This document shows, piece by piece, positions 49,163 to 61,183 of a DNA stretch of 64,000 bases. The stretch's first letter is position 1, and each line of letters begins with the position of its first letter. The stretch is taken from contig KV454017.1 in the NCBI GenBank assembly GCA_001661245.1, positions 784,532-848,531 of the forward strand, in the 5' to 3' direction. Both the position numbers and the translations under genes were made by a program. Source of the DNA: Pachysolen tannophilus NRRL Y-2460 (taxonomy: Eukaryota > Ascomycota > Pichiomycetes > Alaninales > Pachysolenaceae). The notes beneath the pieces are model-generated. The model saw only the letters and a program-made list of their open reading frames with translations. It was not told where the DNA came from and did no database searches.

Positions 49163-52100
49163 TCATCCTAAGCGACGAACACCTGTTGTGTCAAACTTTC
49201 GTCTCCAATCCAATAACTCTTTTTCTAGAGTTAAACAATGTTCTTTGTATTCTTCCAACTGTCTTTCTGATCTCTTTGCAAGTAATTTAGCTTCACTTTC
49301 TTGTTTTGTTAGCAATTCAAGATTATCGTTCAATTGTTTAATCTTATTTCCCAATTGCAAGTTTTCTTTATTGTAACGCTTTGAAAGATTATATTGTTCA
49401 TCCAATTTTGTTTGTAAATCTTTTGTCAATTTGTTGAAACTGAAAAGTTTATGATCTTCATCAATTTTACTGTTATTCTTTTGGCTCAATTTCATTTCCA
49501 ACTCGGTTACTTTGCCTTGCCAATATTCTGCTTGTTTTTCCTTCTCATTTTTCAAACTCTCTTCAAAATCTTTCATTTTCAGTGCCAATTGCTTATTGAA
49601 CTTTGTCAAAGCTTTATTCTCTTCAATTATCATGACAGATTGATGTTTCAAATCACTGAATTTAGAATTGACTTCATTAAAGTTAGCTTCTTGAAGCAGT
49701 AATTTTTCTTCAAATTTAGCAGATTTAGAACGTTCTTGGATTAAATCATTCAATAATCTTTCTCCATTCACCTTGTCTAAATTCTCTCTATCTTGCTTTC
49801 TCAAAAACCTATCAAACTCTTCTGAAATATCTTTAACTCTTTTCTCTAACGAAGATTTAGTTTCCAATAATTGATTTCTTTCACTTATAATTTCTTCGTT
49901 TAATGAGCGTAAAGTATTGATTTGAGATGACGATGTCTCTAATCTGTTATTGATATCTTGATTCAAAATCGTTAATTTTTCATTTCGAGCACTCAAATCT
50001 TTAGAAACTTTTTCAAAATACGATTTTTCTTGGCTAACTTCAATAATTTTGGTCTCAAAGGCTGAATTCTTGTTCTTAATTTCTTCAAGTTGAAGTGAGA
50101 GATATTTAATAGTTTTGTTTAGTTCAGTCTCCTGTGTCATTTTCAGGGCTAATTCCTCACTTAAAGATTTTAATTCTTTTTCATGAGCTGCAGATATTGA
50201 AGATGCAGTAGAAGATCTGAATTCTTCTTCACTTTCAAACTTATTCTTCAAAATCTCGTAACTAGCAGTTAACTTTTGATTTTGGAACACCTGGTCTGAT
50301 AGTTTCTGCTCCAAATCTCTTATGGTTGAATTCAACTTAACAGTAGTTATGTCGTTAATCTTGGATTCTTTCTGCAAAAATTCTAATGTTTCCTTAACCT
50401 CTGCTAATTCCATCTTGGCAAAATTCTCCGATCTTTTTGCTGTTTTAACAGCAATTTCTGCAGCCTCCAACTTACTATAATATTCCTCAGATCTAGATTT
50501 ATATAATTTAACAGAAGAAGACAAATCAGTATTATTATTTTCAACAACTTCCAACCGAGATCTTAAATTCTCTACTTCATCCGGTTTGAAAGCTGATGAA
50601 TCGCTACCGGTTTTATATCTTTTGAGCTTCGTATTTACTTCATTTAGCATAGCGTTCAATCTTAAGTTATCATTTCTGACCTGGCTCAATTCTAATTTCA
50701 CATCTTTCAAAGGAGAAGCATTATTATTACCATTATTAAGAAGTTGGGTATTTTCCTTCAAAGGACTTGAGCTGAAATTAGCACCAGCTATGCTTCTGAG
50801 CTGAGATTCTAATGAATCAATTTTAATTTTAGCTAATTGAAATTTGGCCATATAATCAACATCATTCTCACTGGCCTTTGTAAACTTGGAAGCAAAATCC
50901 TGGTATCCATCAGAACTCAACGCCTTTGGAGAAACCAGTTTCAATTGCAGTAATTCCTTCACTAATGAAACATTCAAAGCTTCAACTCTTTTATTAACTT
51001 GTTTTTCATAATCCAAGTTTAACTTCAATTCATTGTTTTCTTTACTGCTGTTATCTAAAATAGGACTAAAAGCACGGTTTTCATCGTTCATTAGTGCTTC
51101 GTCAATATTGACTCCTCTTTCTTTCAAATTTTGAAGATGACTCCTTAACTTCCTGTTGTCATAGGACTCAGAAGCCAATTTAGTTCTCATAAAAGATAAT
51201 TCTTCCTTTAACTTGTTATTTTCCAACTTCATATTAGTAGCTACTGCAGATGATTCATTCAACTGGAGCTTAACAGAAGCATACTCATCTGTAAGCACTT
51301 GTTTTTCCTTTAATAATAATTGAACCCTGTCGCCATTATTGATATCGGAATTTTCAAGTCCACTAAATAAGCCAACAGAAGACGGTCTATTTCTCATTTG
51401 AAAAGTCAATTCAGCCACTTTTATATCAAGATTTTTTTTCAATTTTAACAACTGTTCATTCTCATTTTTTAGTGACTTGACATTATTCAGAAGTCCATCT
51501 TTATCTTCAAATTTACCATTTAATTTTGATTTTAGATCAACTATGGTTTCTTTTAAATCAAGAACTTCTTTATCGTGTTGCTGTTTTCCACGGCTAAATT
51601 TAACATCATCTGCGATTTTGCTATTCAATAATTCTTTAGCTTCTTTTGAATCATGCTCCAATTGTTTATGTTTCACTAGCATTTTCTTCATCTTTACCTT
51701 TAAAGAATCTAATTCTGATTTTACCAGTTCATACTTTGATAATAACTGTTCCTTTTCATTTTGAATCACTTCTAATTTCTTCTGTTCATCTTCTAACTTC
51801 TGCTCTAAAGATTTTAATTGCTCTTCCTTTTGATTTATTATACGATCAACATCTCTGTTTGAGGATTGTAAATTATTCAATTTCTCCTGTAAAATTTTAT
51901 TTTCATTAACAGCTTCTCTTAGATTTTTAGAAACTCCATTGTATCCGTTTGTCTGAGTATTTGTTTTTTTTTTTTAAAAAAAAAAAAAATGTTAGTAACC
52001 TTTTCTTAAAATAATACAAAAATACAAAAATAAAAAAACTAGAGGGGAAGGGTAAACATTACCATTCGAATCCATATTATACTTACGGATTTATTCAACT

Positions 52101-55100
52101 TATCTTCTAATTCTTTACTTCCAGCTTCTAAAGCTACTTCTAATTGTTTAATCCTTTTATCTTTCTGAGTCACAGTGCTTTTCAACATTTTGATTTCTTG
52201 TTTCAAAGTCTCCTGTTCCTGAAGGGACTTTGAATGAGTTTCATTGACGGTGTTTAGCTCGCTATTTAAAGATTCGATTTTAGAGTTCAAACTTTGTTTA
52301 TCATTCTCCAAATGGTCAATCAAGTTTTTGCTTTCCTCATGGTTTTGTAACTTATCATTTAGTTCAGCGTTTTCAGCCTTCAAGTCATCAAGTTCCAGTG
52401 TGATAACGTTCAATTGTTTAAGTTTACTTCCCAACTGTATTTCTGACTTTTTAATTTCTTGTAACTCCGATTCTTTGTTTTCTAATAACTTTTTGTTATT
52501 TTCCAAACTTTCCTGGAAATCAACGATTTTTGAATTAAACTCTGATTTCTCCTTGAGAAAAGAATCATTTTCTTCCTTTAATTTTTTGATCTCTTTCTGT
52601 AAGAATTGAATTTTATCCTGATATATCTTTTTATCTGCTGAGCCACCATCAGCATTTCCTAAAAGAGGCTTCAATTGTAAAAATAAAGCAACCCAAGGAT
52701 CTTGTTTTGTGGAATTTAATTTTTTAAAGTCTTTTAGAATAGATTGAGAGGCTTGCAATTTGCGTAATTTTTGTTCCATAATTCCTCTAACTAATTTCCC
52801 TCTTGAAACTGCTTGAAATTGAAGTATTATATCATTGATAATTCTCTCCCTTCTTTTCTCTAAATCTGCCAAGACTCCATTTTTAAAGAATAACTTTGTA
52901 GAGCCTACTTTATAGCTAGTTTGGTCTAATTTCAAGTCTGTCAAAATCAATTCACAATTTTGTTTCAAATTTGAGGTCGGTGAAGATATAGAAGTTACAA
53001 TAAACGACCTGTTCTTCGATAAGATGCTGTAACGATGAAAGAAATGATCAAATAGAATTCTATTAGGATAACCTGATCTTGCAATTCTAATACCTTCCAA
53101 GACACCGTTGCACCTTAATTGTTCCAATATTAGTTTATCATCAAATTTGCAAGGTTGCTTGGTATGATTTGGTAAAATACATCTAACGAAATGAGGGTGA
53201 GTATTAGATAATTCATCCATTAAATCAATCAATTGTTCTTTATGTCTTTGAGCAACCGTTCTCAACATGGAATTTTTCTTAAATTTGTTGTTTGATTTAT
53301 TGACCAGATTTGAAGCTTGTGCAAAAATTTCACTTTCAACTTGAAATAATTCTTTAAGAAATGCATTTTGAGAATGGGTATATATCATGTCAACAATGTT
53401 TTCACTAAGAGGATCTCTATTTTTATCCAACCATCCTTCAATGTTATATTCAACTTCACCAGCATAATGTTTTATTATAAAACCATTACGTTGTCTATTT
53501 GGACGATATTTTAATTTTGTCTTATCTATTCCCTTTTCTCTAATTTCTAAATTTGCATTTAATTTTTCGAAAAAACTATGATCTGAAGATTTTGGTACAA
53601 TACATTCTTCATCTAAAATTGGTAATATACCTATTTTTTTCTTTGATTTCAATTCGATTAATTCAATTGTTGGTTTCAAATCATTACCAAAATCTATGAA
53701 CTTCCAGTTAATGTTTTCTTTAAGATATTCATTTTGTTCTAGGACAAACATATGATGGTTAAAAAATTGTTGTAATTTTTCATTGGTATAGTTAATACAA
53801 AGTTGTTCAAATGAATTTTTATCAAAGATTTCAAAACCTGCTATATCTAATATACCAATAAAATTATCGTTTAAATTTTTTTCTAAATTTTCCAGTATAA
53901 AACTTTGATTTATTTTATCAACAACGTATTTAAATATTTTTTCATACAAACATTTTGATAAAGCATCAATTATAAATTTTGATTGTTTAGATGTCTTTTG
54001 CTGTACAACATATTCTTTACCTGCTTTAACTTTTGGTTTCAAAAAAGAATTTTTAAACAGTTGTTCATCGCTAATTCCAAGTAATTCACATAATTTACCA
54101 ATTGGAGATGAATCTAAAAGAATTGCTTGTTTATCATCGTTAAAATTTTTGAATTCAATATTACCTAGCAATAATATTATAGCAAGAATTTTAAATATAT
54201 TTGCCATTTCAATTGTTGAAAAGTTAATTGTTTTTAAAGCTTTAACCAAATTTTTGAATTCTTTTTTATCATCAACTCCTGGGATTTGAGAATTTGAATT
54301 TTTCAAATAATTATAATGTTTAACAGATCTTGTTAATTGCAAAGCAGCCATTTCTCCATCACTTAATCCATTAAGCAATTGATAAAAAATGTGATAATTT
54401 CTTTCATTTGAATTTTGATGTACTGCTCTTGATTTCTCTAATAAGTACCATTCAATGTTTGCACCAGTTAAATTTTTAGTATTTGGATTAATTGATAATT
54501 TAATGAATTTACCAAATCTTGAAGAATTGTTATTTTTAACAGTTTGAGAATTACCAAAAGATTCTAATATAGGGTTTGCTTCTAATATTTTTTCATCAAA
54601 ATTGAAATTAGTATTAGATTTAGAATTAGAATTTTGAGAAGAAGTAGAAGATATTACTGTTGTAATGTACTGAATTATTTTTTTAGTATTTTCTGTCTTA
54701 CCAGCACCACTTTCTCCTGTTACCAATATACTTTGATTTTTCTTATCTTTTATCAATTGTTGTAATGCCTTTTCTGCTATACCAAAAATATGTGGTTTTT
54801 GAATTTTATCATCATTTCCCAGAGCGCTATTACTATTATAAAGTTCAACAAAATCTCTATTATAAATATTGATATCTTGGTAAGGATTGATAGCAACCAA
54901 GAATAATCCAGAATATGTATAAATTAAATTATCCATGTATCTCAATTTCAAATTATATAATACTGAAGGCTCATTTAAATAAGTTAATGAAGCCATATCA
55001 TCACATTTATCAAATTTTGGAGGATTCACTTTTTCCAAAAAATCTTTGTTTTCAATCTTATCCACAGCGGCATCTTCACATCTAACTTTAACCTGATTTT

Positions 55101-55209
55101 GTTTTAATTCTTCAACAATATAACCTTTTATAAAAATCTTTTCCTTATCAGGTAACCATACCCAAGTCTGAGATGCAAAATTGACTTCATCCTGGGTTTC
55201 AGAAGTCAT
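49163..55209 (-). CDS. MYO1: Type II myosin heavy chain (two exons)
   Basis: Exons 52087-55209 and 49163-51952 give 1970 residues, close to yeast Myo1 (1928). The motor occupies about residues 70-760: P-loop GESGAGKT, switch I NNNSSRFGKF, switch II LDIAGFEIF, and actin-binding HFVRCILPN. A light-chain-binding neck follows (QAVSRGKLVRGIMEQKLRKL). From about 880 to the end it is heptad-rich coiled coil, all of exon 2 included. It is the conventional myosin of the cytokinetic ring at the bud neck. The N-terminus WVWLPDKEKIFIKG is the SH3-like subdomain. The frame opens three codons earlier by TTG, but the first ATG is at 55209. Without splicing these look like two genes, a short motor protein and a separate coiled-coil protein. 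Confidence 0.94.
51953..52086 (-). other. Intron of MYO1 (134 bases)
   Basis: The 5' site is GTAAGT (52081-52086, minus), the branch point TACTAAC (51991-51997, minus), and the 3' site CAG. It is in phase 0, at residue 1041 inside the coiled coil. If retained, translation adds about 15 residues and stops at 52039-52041, giving a motor with only a short tail. Confidence 0.92.
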
Positions 55210-56451
55210 CTTTGCCAAAATAGAAAAAAAAAAGAAGAAATGTCAATTAACTCCTTATCGTTTCTTTAATAATTAATTAATATAACCTACAATTTGGAAC
55301 TATGATTTCTTTGTGGATAGCTACAGCTCTTTTATACTGGACCATACTGTTTACGTCCCCAGCTATTGTTTTTTTGTTTACAAGTTTCCTTTTCGGGTAT
55401 TAAAGATGTATTACACTACAAACTGAAATTATTTATTAATTTATTGCCCCAAGAGAAAAGGTAACTAGTTGACCAAAGGAAAGATTAGAAAGTTTGAGAA
55501 AGAAAGTTCAAAAGAGAATAGGTGTTTGTTGTCCTGATAGAGAAAATCAGTTATTTATTTTGATATTGATACTCTTGTTTGAATATATATTAGTTGGTAG
55601 AAAAGAAAGAGAATTAAAAAAGTAAATCAAAGTGTTGTCTACCTCATTAGGCGATTTGGTGTTTGCGTACACTACTATTCATTGGTTAACTATAAATTGT
55701 TAATGTTAAAGATAGACAAATAAGGTACTAATGGTGTAAGAATCCAAGAATTAAGCCAACCAGCAAGCCAGAAAGCAATAGAAAAACAAAAAAAAATCTA
55801 ACTTTAAGAGTTTTCTTGAGATTGTAATTTTGGCAAAATGTTATTGGTTGATTATTTATATAAAATGGTGAACGTCAAATGTACTAAAATTAATAATGAA
55901 ATAAAAATAAAAATTGCAATAATAAATAAAACTTGTAAATAATATAATAATAAAAATAAAAATAAAAAAAAAAAAAAAAAACAAGTTGTTCAAGTCTACT
56001 CTTCTTAAAATTTGATTTTACAAAACAGAATATATGACATTTGAGAGTTTAAAAGGAATAGTAGGAATAAAAGCTCTTTTTTTCTTCAAAATAGCAAATA
56101 AAAAAAAATAAAAATAAAAATAAAAATAAAATAAAATAAAATTGAAAAAAATAAAAAAAAATTTGTGTTTTCTTTTTAAAAAACTAAGAGCATTCATAGA
56201 ATTCTTTCTTTCTTTCTTTCTTTTTTTCTTTATTTCACTCTAATGTCTATGAATTATCTGTTGGAAAACTAAAATAAAATATTAAAAAAGATAAAACCAA
56301 AACCAAAAAAAATTCTCTTTTCTCTTTTTTATTATTTTTCAAATTTCAATAACAAACTTTTTTTTTTTTTTTCACTTCCTTTAAATTTATTTTATTTTAC
56401 TTTTCTTTTTTCTTTATTTTTATTTTTATTCCATCTCTTTTTATTATATAT
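55210..56451. other. 1.24-kb spacer: MYO1 promoter and COX6 3' region
   Basis: No gene seen on either strand. The MYO1 side (55210-55800) has mixed composition. The COX6 side is dominated by AAAAT, TTTC and T runs (56096-56145, 56207-56232, 56355-56372). The length is large for one promoter, but I find no RNA-gene signature. Confidence 0.5.
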
Positions 56452-57049
56452 TTAAGCTGATTCTGGGAACAACTCTTCTTTCAAATCAACACCCAACTCT
56501 TCTCTAACATCTTTTAATTCTTCCAAGTATGCCTCATACTGCTCACTGTTTTCAACCTTATGTTTTAAACCTTCAAAAACTCTAACTGCAGTAGCATAGT
56601 CGTTAACTCTTCTACAAGCTCTCAAGGCTTTTTCAATAACAGCTGGTGATGGAACCAAATCGTATGAAAAACAATTGTTTAAAACACGCTACAATGAAAA
56701 AAAAAAAAAAAAAAATAAAATTGAAAAACGTTAGTAAAGAAATCAAATAAAAAAATTACATTATAACCACTTTCTCTCACTCTCACTCTGTGTGTGAGTT
56801 TGTATATTTTTTATTATTATTATTATTATTACTTACCTGAACTTCAAATAAATCATATGCCTCTTCAAATTCTTTTTCGTATCTTGTAGTGAATTCTTCA
56901 AAAGTCTCTTCATGATGATCTGAATAATTTCTTCTAATAATAGAGTTATTCAAATTTAACAATTTAGCTTGATTATAAGCTGTAATTCTTAAAGTCGATG
57001 GAGTACGAACTGAATTTCTAATAACTGAACGAATTGAATTTGCAAACAT
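56452..57049 (-). CDS. COX6: Cytochrome c oxidase subunit VI (spliced)
   Basis: Exons 56837-57049 and 56452-56688 give 149 residues, against 148 in yeast. The presequence (MFANSIRSVIRNSVRTPSTLR) is basic. The mature protein starts near SDHHEETFEEFTTRYEKEF, and splicing gives AYDLFEVQ-RVLNNCFSYDLVPSPAVIEKALRA in pieces that match the family exactly. The end is KEELFPESA. It is a nuclear-encoded peripheral subunit (mammalian Va) of respiratory complex IV on the matrix side. The upstream region carries a CCAAT box on its strand at 57439-57443, fitting Hap2/3/4/5 control. Confidence 0.97.
56689..56836 (-). other. Intron of COX6 (148 bases)
   Basis: The 5' site is GTAAGT (56831-56836, minus), the branch point TACTAAC (56730-56736, minus), and the 3' site TAG. 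It is in phase 0, between Gln71 and Arg72. It contains an (ATT)n run (56813-56830) and a CACTCTCACTCTGTGTGTGAG patch. Confidence 0.94.
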
Positions 57050-57712
57050 CTTTTATCTCTCTTATTAAATGACAAGCTAATATTATATACTAAACTATTA
57101 TATACGGTTGTACTAATAAGTTATTTTATTTTTATATTTATATATTGTTTATTTCAAATATATAATGGGTCTATCTTTTTATAAAAATGAGTAGATTTTT
57201 TAATTTTTTCTTGAATTTTTTTTTTCAGTGCTTTTTCAACTTAATGCTTCAAGAAAAATAGGTATTAAACCAATACTGTATGGTGGAAAAAAAGGGCAAA
57301 AAGAAATTTTTAAAAAAAAACTACTTTTTTTTTGCTAGTAAAATAGTTGAAAAGTTATTTAAAATAAAAAAAAAAGGAGATTTTTTTTTTTTGCAGACAG
57401 AGGAAACAAAATTACACTTTTTGAAAATCTTTTTTGTTATTGGCTGAAATGGTGTCCGCTACGAAGTTTTTATAAAGTGCTGCAAAGTTTTATAAAATGC
57501 GTATAAAGTGCTACGTAACCTGCGTTTAAAAGATATTTATTTTGTCCAGCTGCGCAGTTGCGCAGTTGCGCTGTATTGTGCGGTTATGCAATTGTGCACT
57601 ACTAAAACAATAAAAATTTAATTATTTTATTGATTGATTTGTTCACCAGTACTTAACAAATACTATACTAACTAAATATATTGTTTATCTTTCTATATTG
57701 TTACGTAATAAT
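57050..57712. promoter_or_regulatory. COX6 promoter region with CCAAT box and GC-rich octamer array
   Basis: A CCAAT box on the minus strand (57439-57443, AGCCAATAACA) is about 390 bases upstream of COX6. A short tandem of TGCGCAGT units (57551-57574: two perfect, one with a change) runs into degenerate GTGC-containing units to about 57600. Beside it, TATAAAGTGCT occurs twice (57470-57500). No gene is seen. The array is the most GC-rich stretch in this spacer. Confidence 0.5.
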
Positions 57713-60682
57713 CTAACTAACTAATTTTTCAGATTTTTTTTTTTCTTTTTTTTTCTCTTTCATCATTTGATATTCAATACTCCAAAATCCCTTTTCATTT
57801 CTTTTTAATTCTAATAATTTTTCATTCCATTTCTCTGGAAATGAACTATTATTATTATTTTCTAAAGTTGAATTGAGAATAATAGCTGTAGTAGTTAAAA
57901 CTTTATCGATACTTGAAGAAGAAGAAGAAGAAGTACATGTATTTTCATTTACTTGTGAGATTTGAGGTGTAAATTTTTGTAAATATTGATTAATGCCCCA
58001 TATTAATTGATCTGTAGTGTTTAATGTGCTGAAATTGTTATCATCAAGGCTTTCCAATATTGAATTGACAAATGTTATAATGATTTGAGATCCAATTGTA
58101 GTCTTTCTTTGTAAATGTACTTCTTTGGAAATCATATTATGTAAAATTTTAATTTTTTCAAAATCAGGAATATTATTAGATTGTAATATTCCTAGTAAAT
58201 AACCTCTCATTAAACTATTAGAATAATTATTTTTTTGGAAAAAAATTAATGCTTTATCAGATGACCATTGTGTATATTTTTTCATTAAATAAATTTCTGA
58301 TTTTGAAATTATTAATTTATGAATATCTTGATTTTCAAAATTTAAATTATTAAGAAATGAAAAAAATTGTTTAAAATTAAAATCTGTTATATTTTCAATT
58401 TTTTCTAATTTATTAAAAATAATTTGTTGTATTAAATTTTGAAATTGTTCAATCTTGTCATTAATTAATTCTTTTTCAATATTTGAAATTATATAATTTA
58501 AAAAAATTAATAATTTTTCAAATTCTAATAATGAAAGATTTTTACCAAATGTTTTCAAATTTCGAAATTGATAATCTAAATCTTGAATTAAAATTCTTTG
58601 AAATAAATTTAAATTAAAATCTAAATTAATAATTTTTTTATTCATAATTTGATAATTAATATAATTTAAATAATAAAGATTAATATATTTTAATTTAGAA
58701 AATCTAATAAAATTCGCTTCAAAACAATTTTTATTATATTTTAAATCAATCTTATATTTTTCTTTTAATATAAATTCATCATCTGTTAAAATTTCATCTA
58801 TAATCTCTTTTAAAAATAAATATTTTTCCTTATTATAATAAGGATTTTGATTAATCACTCTAATTAAATTAATTATTTTTTTAAAACAAATCCCATATGG
58901 ATTTTGCTTATCTTTAATAAAATCTAAACAAATATTAAAACTTAATTTCTTTAAAACTTTATTAATATATTCTGGATCTTTTAATTTTAAATAACTCTCT
59001 TTGAAAAATGAAACTTGTGTTTGACCATGTTCATTTTTAAATAAATAATATAAACAATTTGCCATAACATCAGATGAAATTTTTTTATTTTCAATAAATT
59101 GCATAAGTTGTCTCACATTATCTTCAGATTTAAACAATTTCTTATATTTCATAATATTATTAACAATTATCTCAATAATTTCATTATCTTTTAATTCACA
59201 ATTACCAACATTTTTAGAATATAAATCCCAAAGATATAAAGAATCTTTATTCGAATACAATAATTTCCCAAGAAATATAAAATCATGTTCATTCAATTTA
59301 AATTTAAAATTATTCAACAATTTTATGAAAAATTCATCTAAATTCTTATTGTAAATCTTGACATCTTCATTGGAATAATTTTCTTTTGAATTGATTGGGT
59401 ATAAATTGGTTAAGATTCTACTCAACACACCTGGTGTCTTAATAAAATCTTCATCATTGGCTAAATGTGAAACAATAAGATCTCGTGATTTACAGAAAAA
59501 TTGGTTTAAGTTTAAATCTTGGAGATAAAGTTGTTGAAGAAATTTTAATTGAATATCCAACATTTTTAATTTGATTGATATAGGTAATGACACTAGAGCG
59601 GAATCATATATTTCCATCACTGATCTTTGCATCTCTTCATTCAAGTCTTCAATATCTCTATATCTCTGAATTAAAAGTGGTGTATTATTATCTTCATCAT
59701 TTCGTAAATAAGTATTGTCTAAAAAACTTCCAGCTTTCATATTAATCAACATACTTTTAACGAAAAGAGCTCTTTTATTAGATTCATTATAAATTTTGAA
59801 TGCTAATTCATTTAACAATTGCTTTCTTAAAGAAGTTATTGAATGATCATGAAATTTGAACAAAAAATTATCAAATCCAATTTCTAAATCATTAATTTCT
59901 TTTAAATAACCATAAACATCATCAATGACAATATCAAAAGTCTTCAACATTGTCAATCTATTTTCGAGTAAGATTATGCATGCATTTTCGTAATATTTAT
60001 TGAATAACAAGCACTTCAATAATTTTCTTAATTGTGGTTCGGAAACATTATATCTAATTCTCATATAAAGTTTTAAATAATTATCTGGCCTTATCTTTGT
60101 TATTGTTGGTTTGAAATTTGTCAATATTTGTAATCGGAGATGAGAATCATAAGTATTACTGATCCTTTTCACCAATTCAAACGGTAGTACTAATGACGAT
60201 CTTAACAAATAGTTGCTATATGATTTACTGTTAATATTGTATAATTCTTCATTGTTGTGTATATAACTTTGATTAATGACAATTAAACTTTTGATATTTT
60301 TATTATCTTCATTAGCAGTAGGAGTATTGTGGGGGTAGATCAATTCTTCAATTCTATCCAAAGTATTCGCTATAATTGTTTCCGTTAATGAAGCCTGTCT
60401 ATATTTCTGCTGACGGTAATCATCTGTGTTGGAATCCATTGGGTTGGAATCCACTGGGTGATTTCGATTTCGACTTCGATGGCGGTATGAAGTAACAGAA
60501 GGAGATGCAGATGCAGATGCAGATGTGATGAAAAAATCATTGTTATTATCAACTTTGAAAGTTTCGGAAGAACTGACGGAATGCTGATGACGTGATGGTA
60601 GCGTTGATCTAAGTCTGGAAAAAATATAATGGCTCCAAACTCTCGAATTCTGATAAAATAATTTTGGTGATCTTTTTAACAT
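57713..60682 (-). CDS. Large predicted mitochondrial protein, unidentified
   Basis: The 989-residue protein is not recognised. The N-terminus MLKRSPKLFYQNSRVWSHYI followed by FSRLRSTLPSR is basic, lacks acidic residues for 40 positions and fits a mitochondrial presequence. The body is Asn/Lys/Ile/Leu-rich and helical, with no clear transmembrane span or enzyme motif. Its size and helical repeats resemble fast-evolving yeast mitochondrial mRNA-specific translation or stability factors (Pet309/Atp22-like, often PPR proteins), but I see no repeat clear enough to claim that family. It ends with a short Lys/Glu run (KEKKKEKKKSEK). The start is ATG at 60682. The coding status is certain from its length; the function is open. 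Confidence 0.8.
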   Translation of the reverse strand: MLKRSPKLFYQNSRVWSHYIFSRLRSTLPSRHQHSVSSSETFKVDNNNDFFITSASASASPSVTSYRHRSRNRNHPVDSNPMDSNTDDYRQQKYRQASLTETIIANTLDRIEELIYPHNTPTANEDNKNIKSLIVINQSYIHNNEELYNINSKSYSNYLLRSSLVLPFELVKRISNTYDSHLRLQILTNFKPTITKIRPDNYLKLYMRIRYNVSEPQLRKLLKCLLFNKYYENACIILLENRLTMLKTFDIVIDDVYGYLKEINDLEIGFDNFLFKFHDHSITSLRKQLLNELAFKIYNESNKRALFVKSMLINMKAGSFLDNTYLRNDEDNNTPLLIQRYRDIEDLNEEMQRSVMEIYDSALVSLPISIKLKMLDIQLKFLQQLYLQDLNLNQFFCKSRDLIVSHLANDEDFIKTPGVLSRILTNLYPINSKENYSNEDVKIYNKNLDEFFIKLLNNFKFKLNEHDFIFLGKLLYSNKDSLYLWDLYSKNVGNCELKDNEIIEIIVNNIMKYKKLFKSEDNVRQLMQFIENKKISSDVMANCLYYLFKNEHGQTQVSFFKESYLKLKDPEYINKVLKKLSFNICLDFIKDKQNPYGICFKKIINLIRVINQNPYYNKEKYLFLKEIIDEILTDDEFILKEKYKIDLKYNKNCFEANFIRFSKLKYINLYYLNYINYQIMNKKIINLDFNLNLFQRILIQDLDYQFRNLKTFGKNLSLLEFEKLLIFLNYIISNIEKELINDKIEQFQNLIQQIIFNKLEKIENITDFNFKQFFSFLNNLNFENQDIHKLIISKSEIYLMKKYTQWSSDKALIFFQKNNYSNSLMRGYLLGILQSNNIPDFEKIKILHNMISKEVHLQRKTTIGSQIIITFVNSILESLDDNNFSTLNTTDQLIWGINQYLQKFTPQISQVNENTCTSSSSSSSIDKVLTTTAIILNSTLENNNNSSFPEKWNEKLLELKRNEKGFWSIEYQMMKEKKKEKKKSEKLVS

Positions 60683-61183
60683 TCTTGAAATAAGGATCTG
60701 AACATTGACAAAACCAAAATGGAATAAATAAGTAATAAATAAGTAATAAATAAAATAAATAAATAAATAGAATAAATAAATAAATAAATAGGAATAAATA
60801 TATGATGGACCAACTATTCGGTATGTATCAATTGACCATTTGTGTGTGTGTGGATAACATAAGATATTATACTTATCTTTAAAATGATATTGGTATCAAA
60901 TAAATAAAATAATAAAATAAAATAAAAAAAACATACAAAATTACTACAACTCTTTTAAAATGCTATACCATTGAATCAAACTGATAATTAATCCAATAGA
61001 TTGAATTAATTTAATCAATCAGATGATGGTGATAACTATTATATTAGTTATTAAGTGATTTTGTATATTAAATTATAACTATTAAAAAATTAAGATAAAT
61101 ATATATTTAAATTATATAATTATATAAATATATATAAATTTCAAGGGCTGTCAAAAAAATGTTTAAAAACAGGGTAACCCAAC
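60683..61183. other. Spacer with AATA microsatellites
   Basis: No gene seen. Tandem AATAAGTAAT/AATA repeats span about 60724-60797, with a GTGTGTGTGTG patch near 60840 and further AAAT runs near 60898-60930. It would contain the promoter of the unidentified mitochondrial gene and the 3' end of NSP1. Confidence 0.5.
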
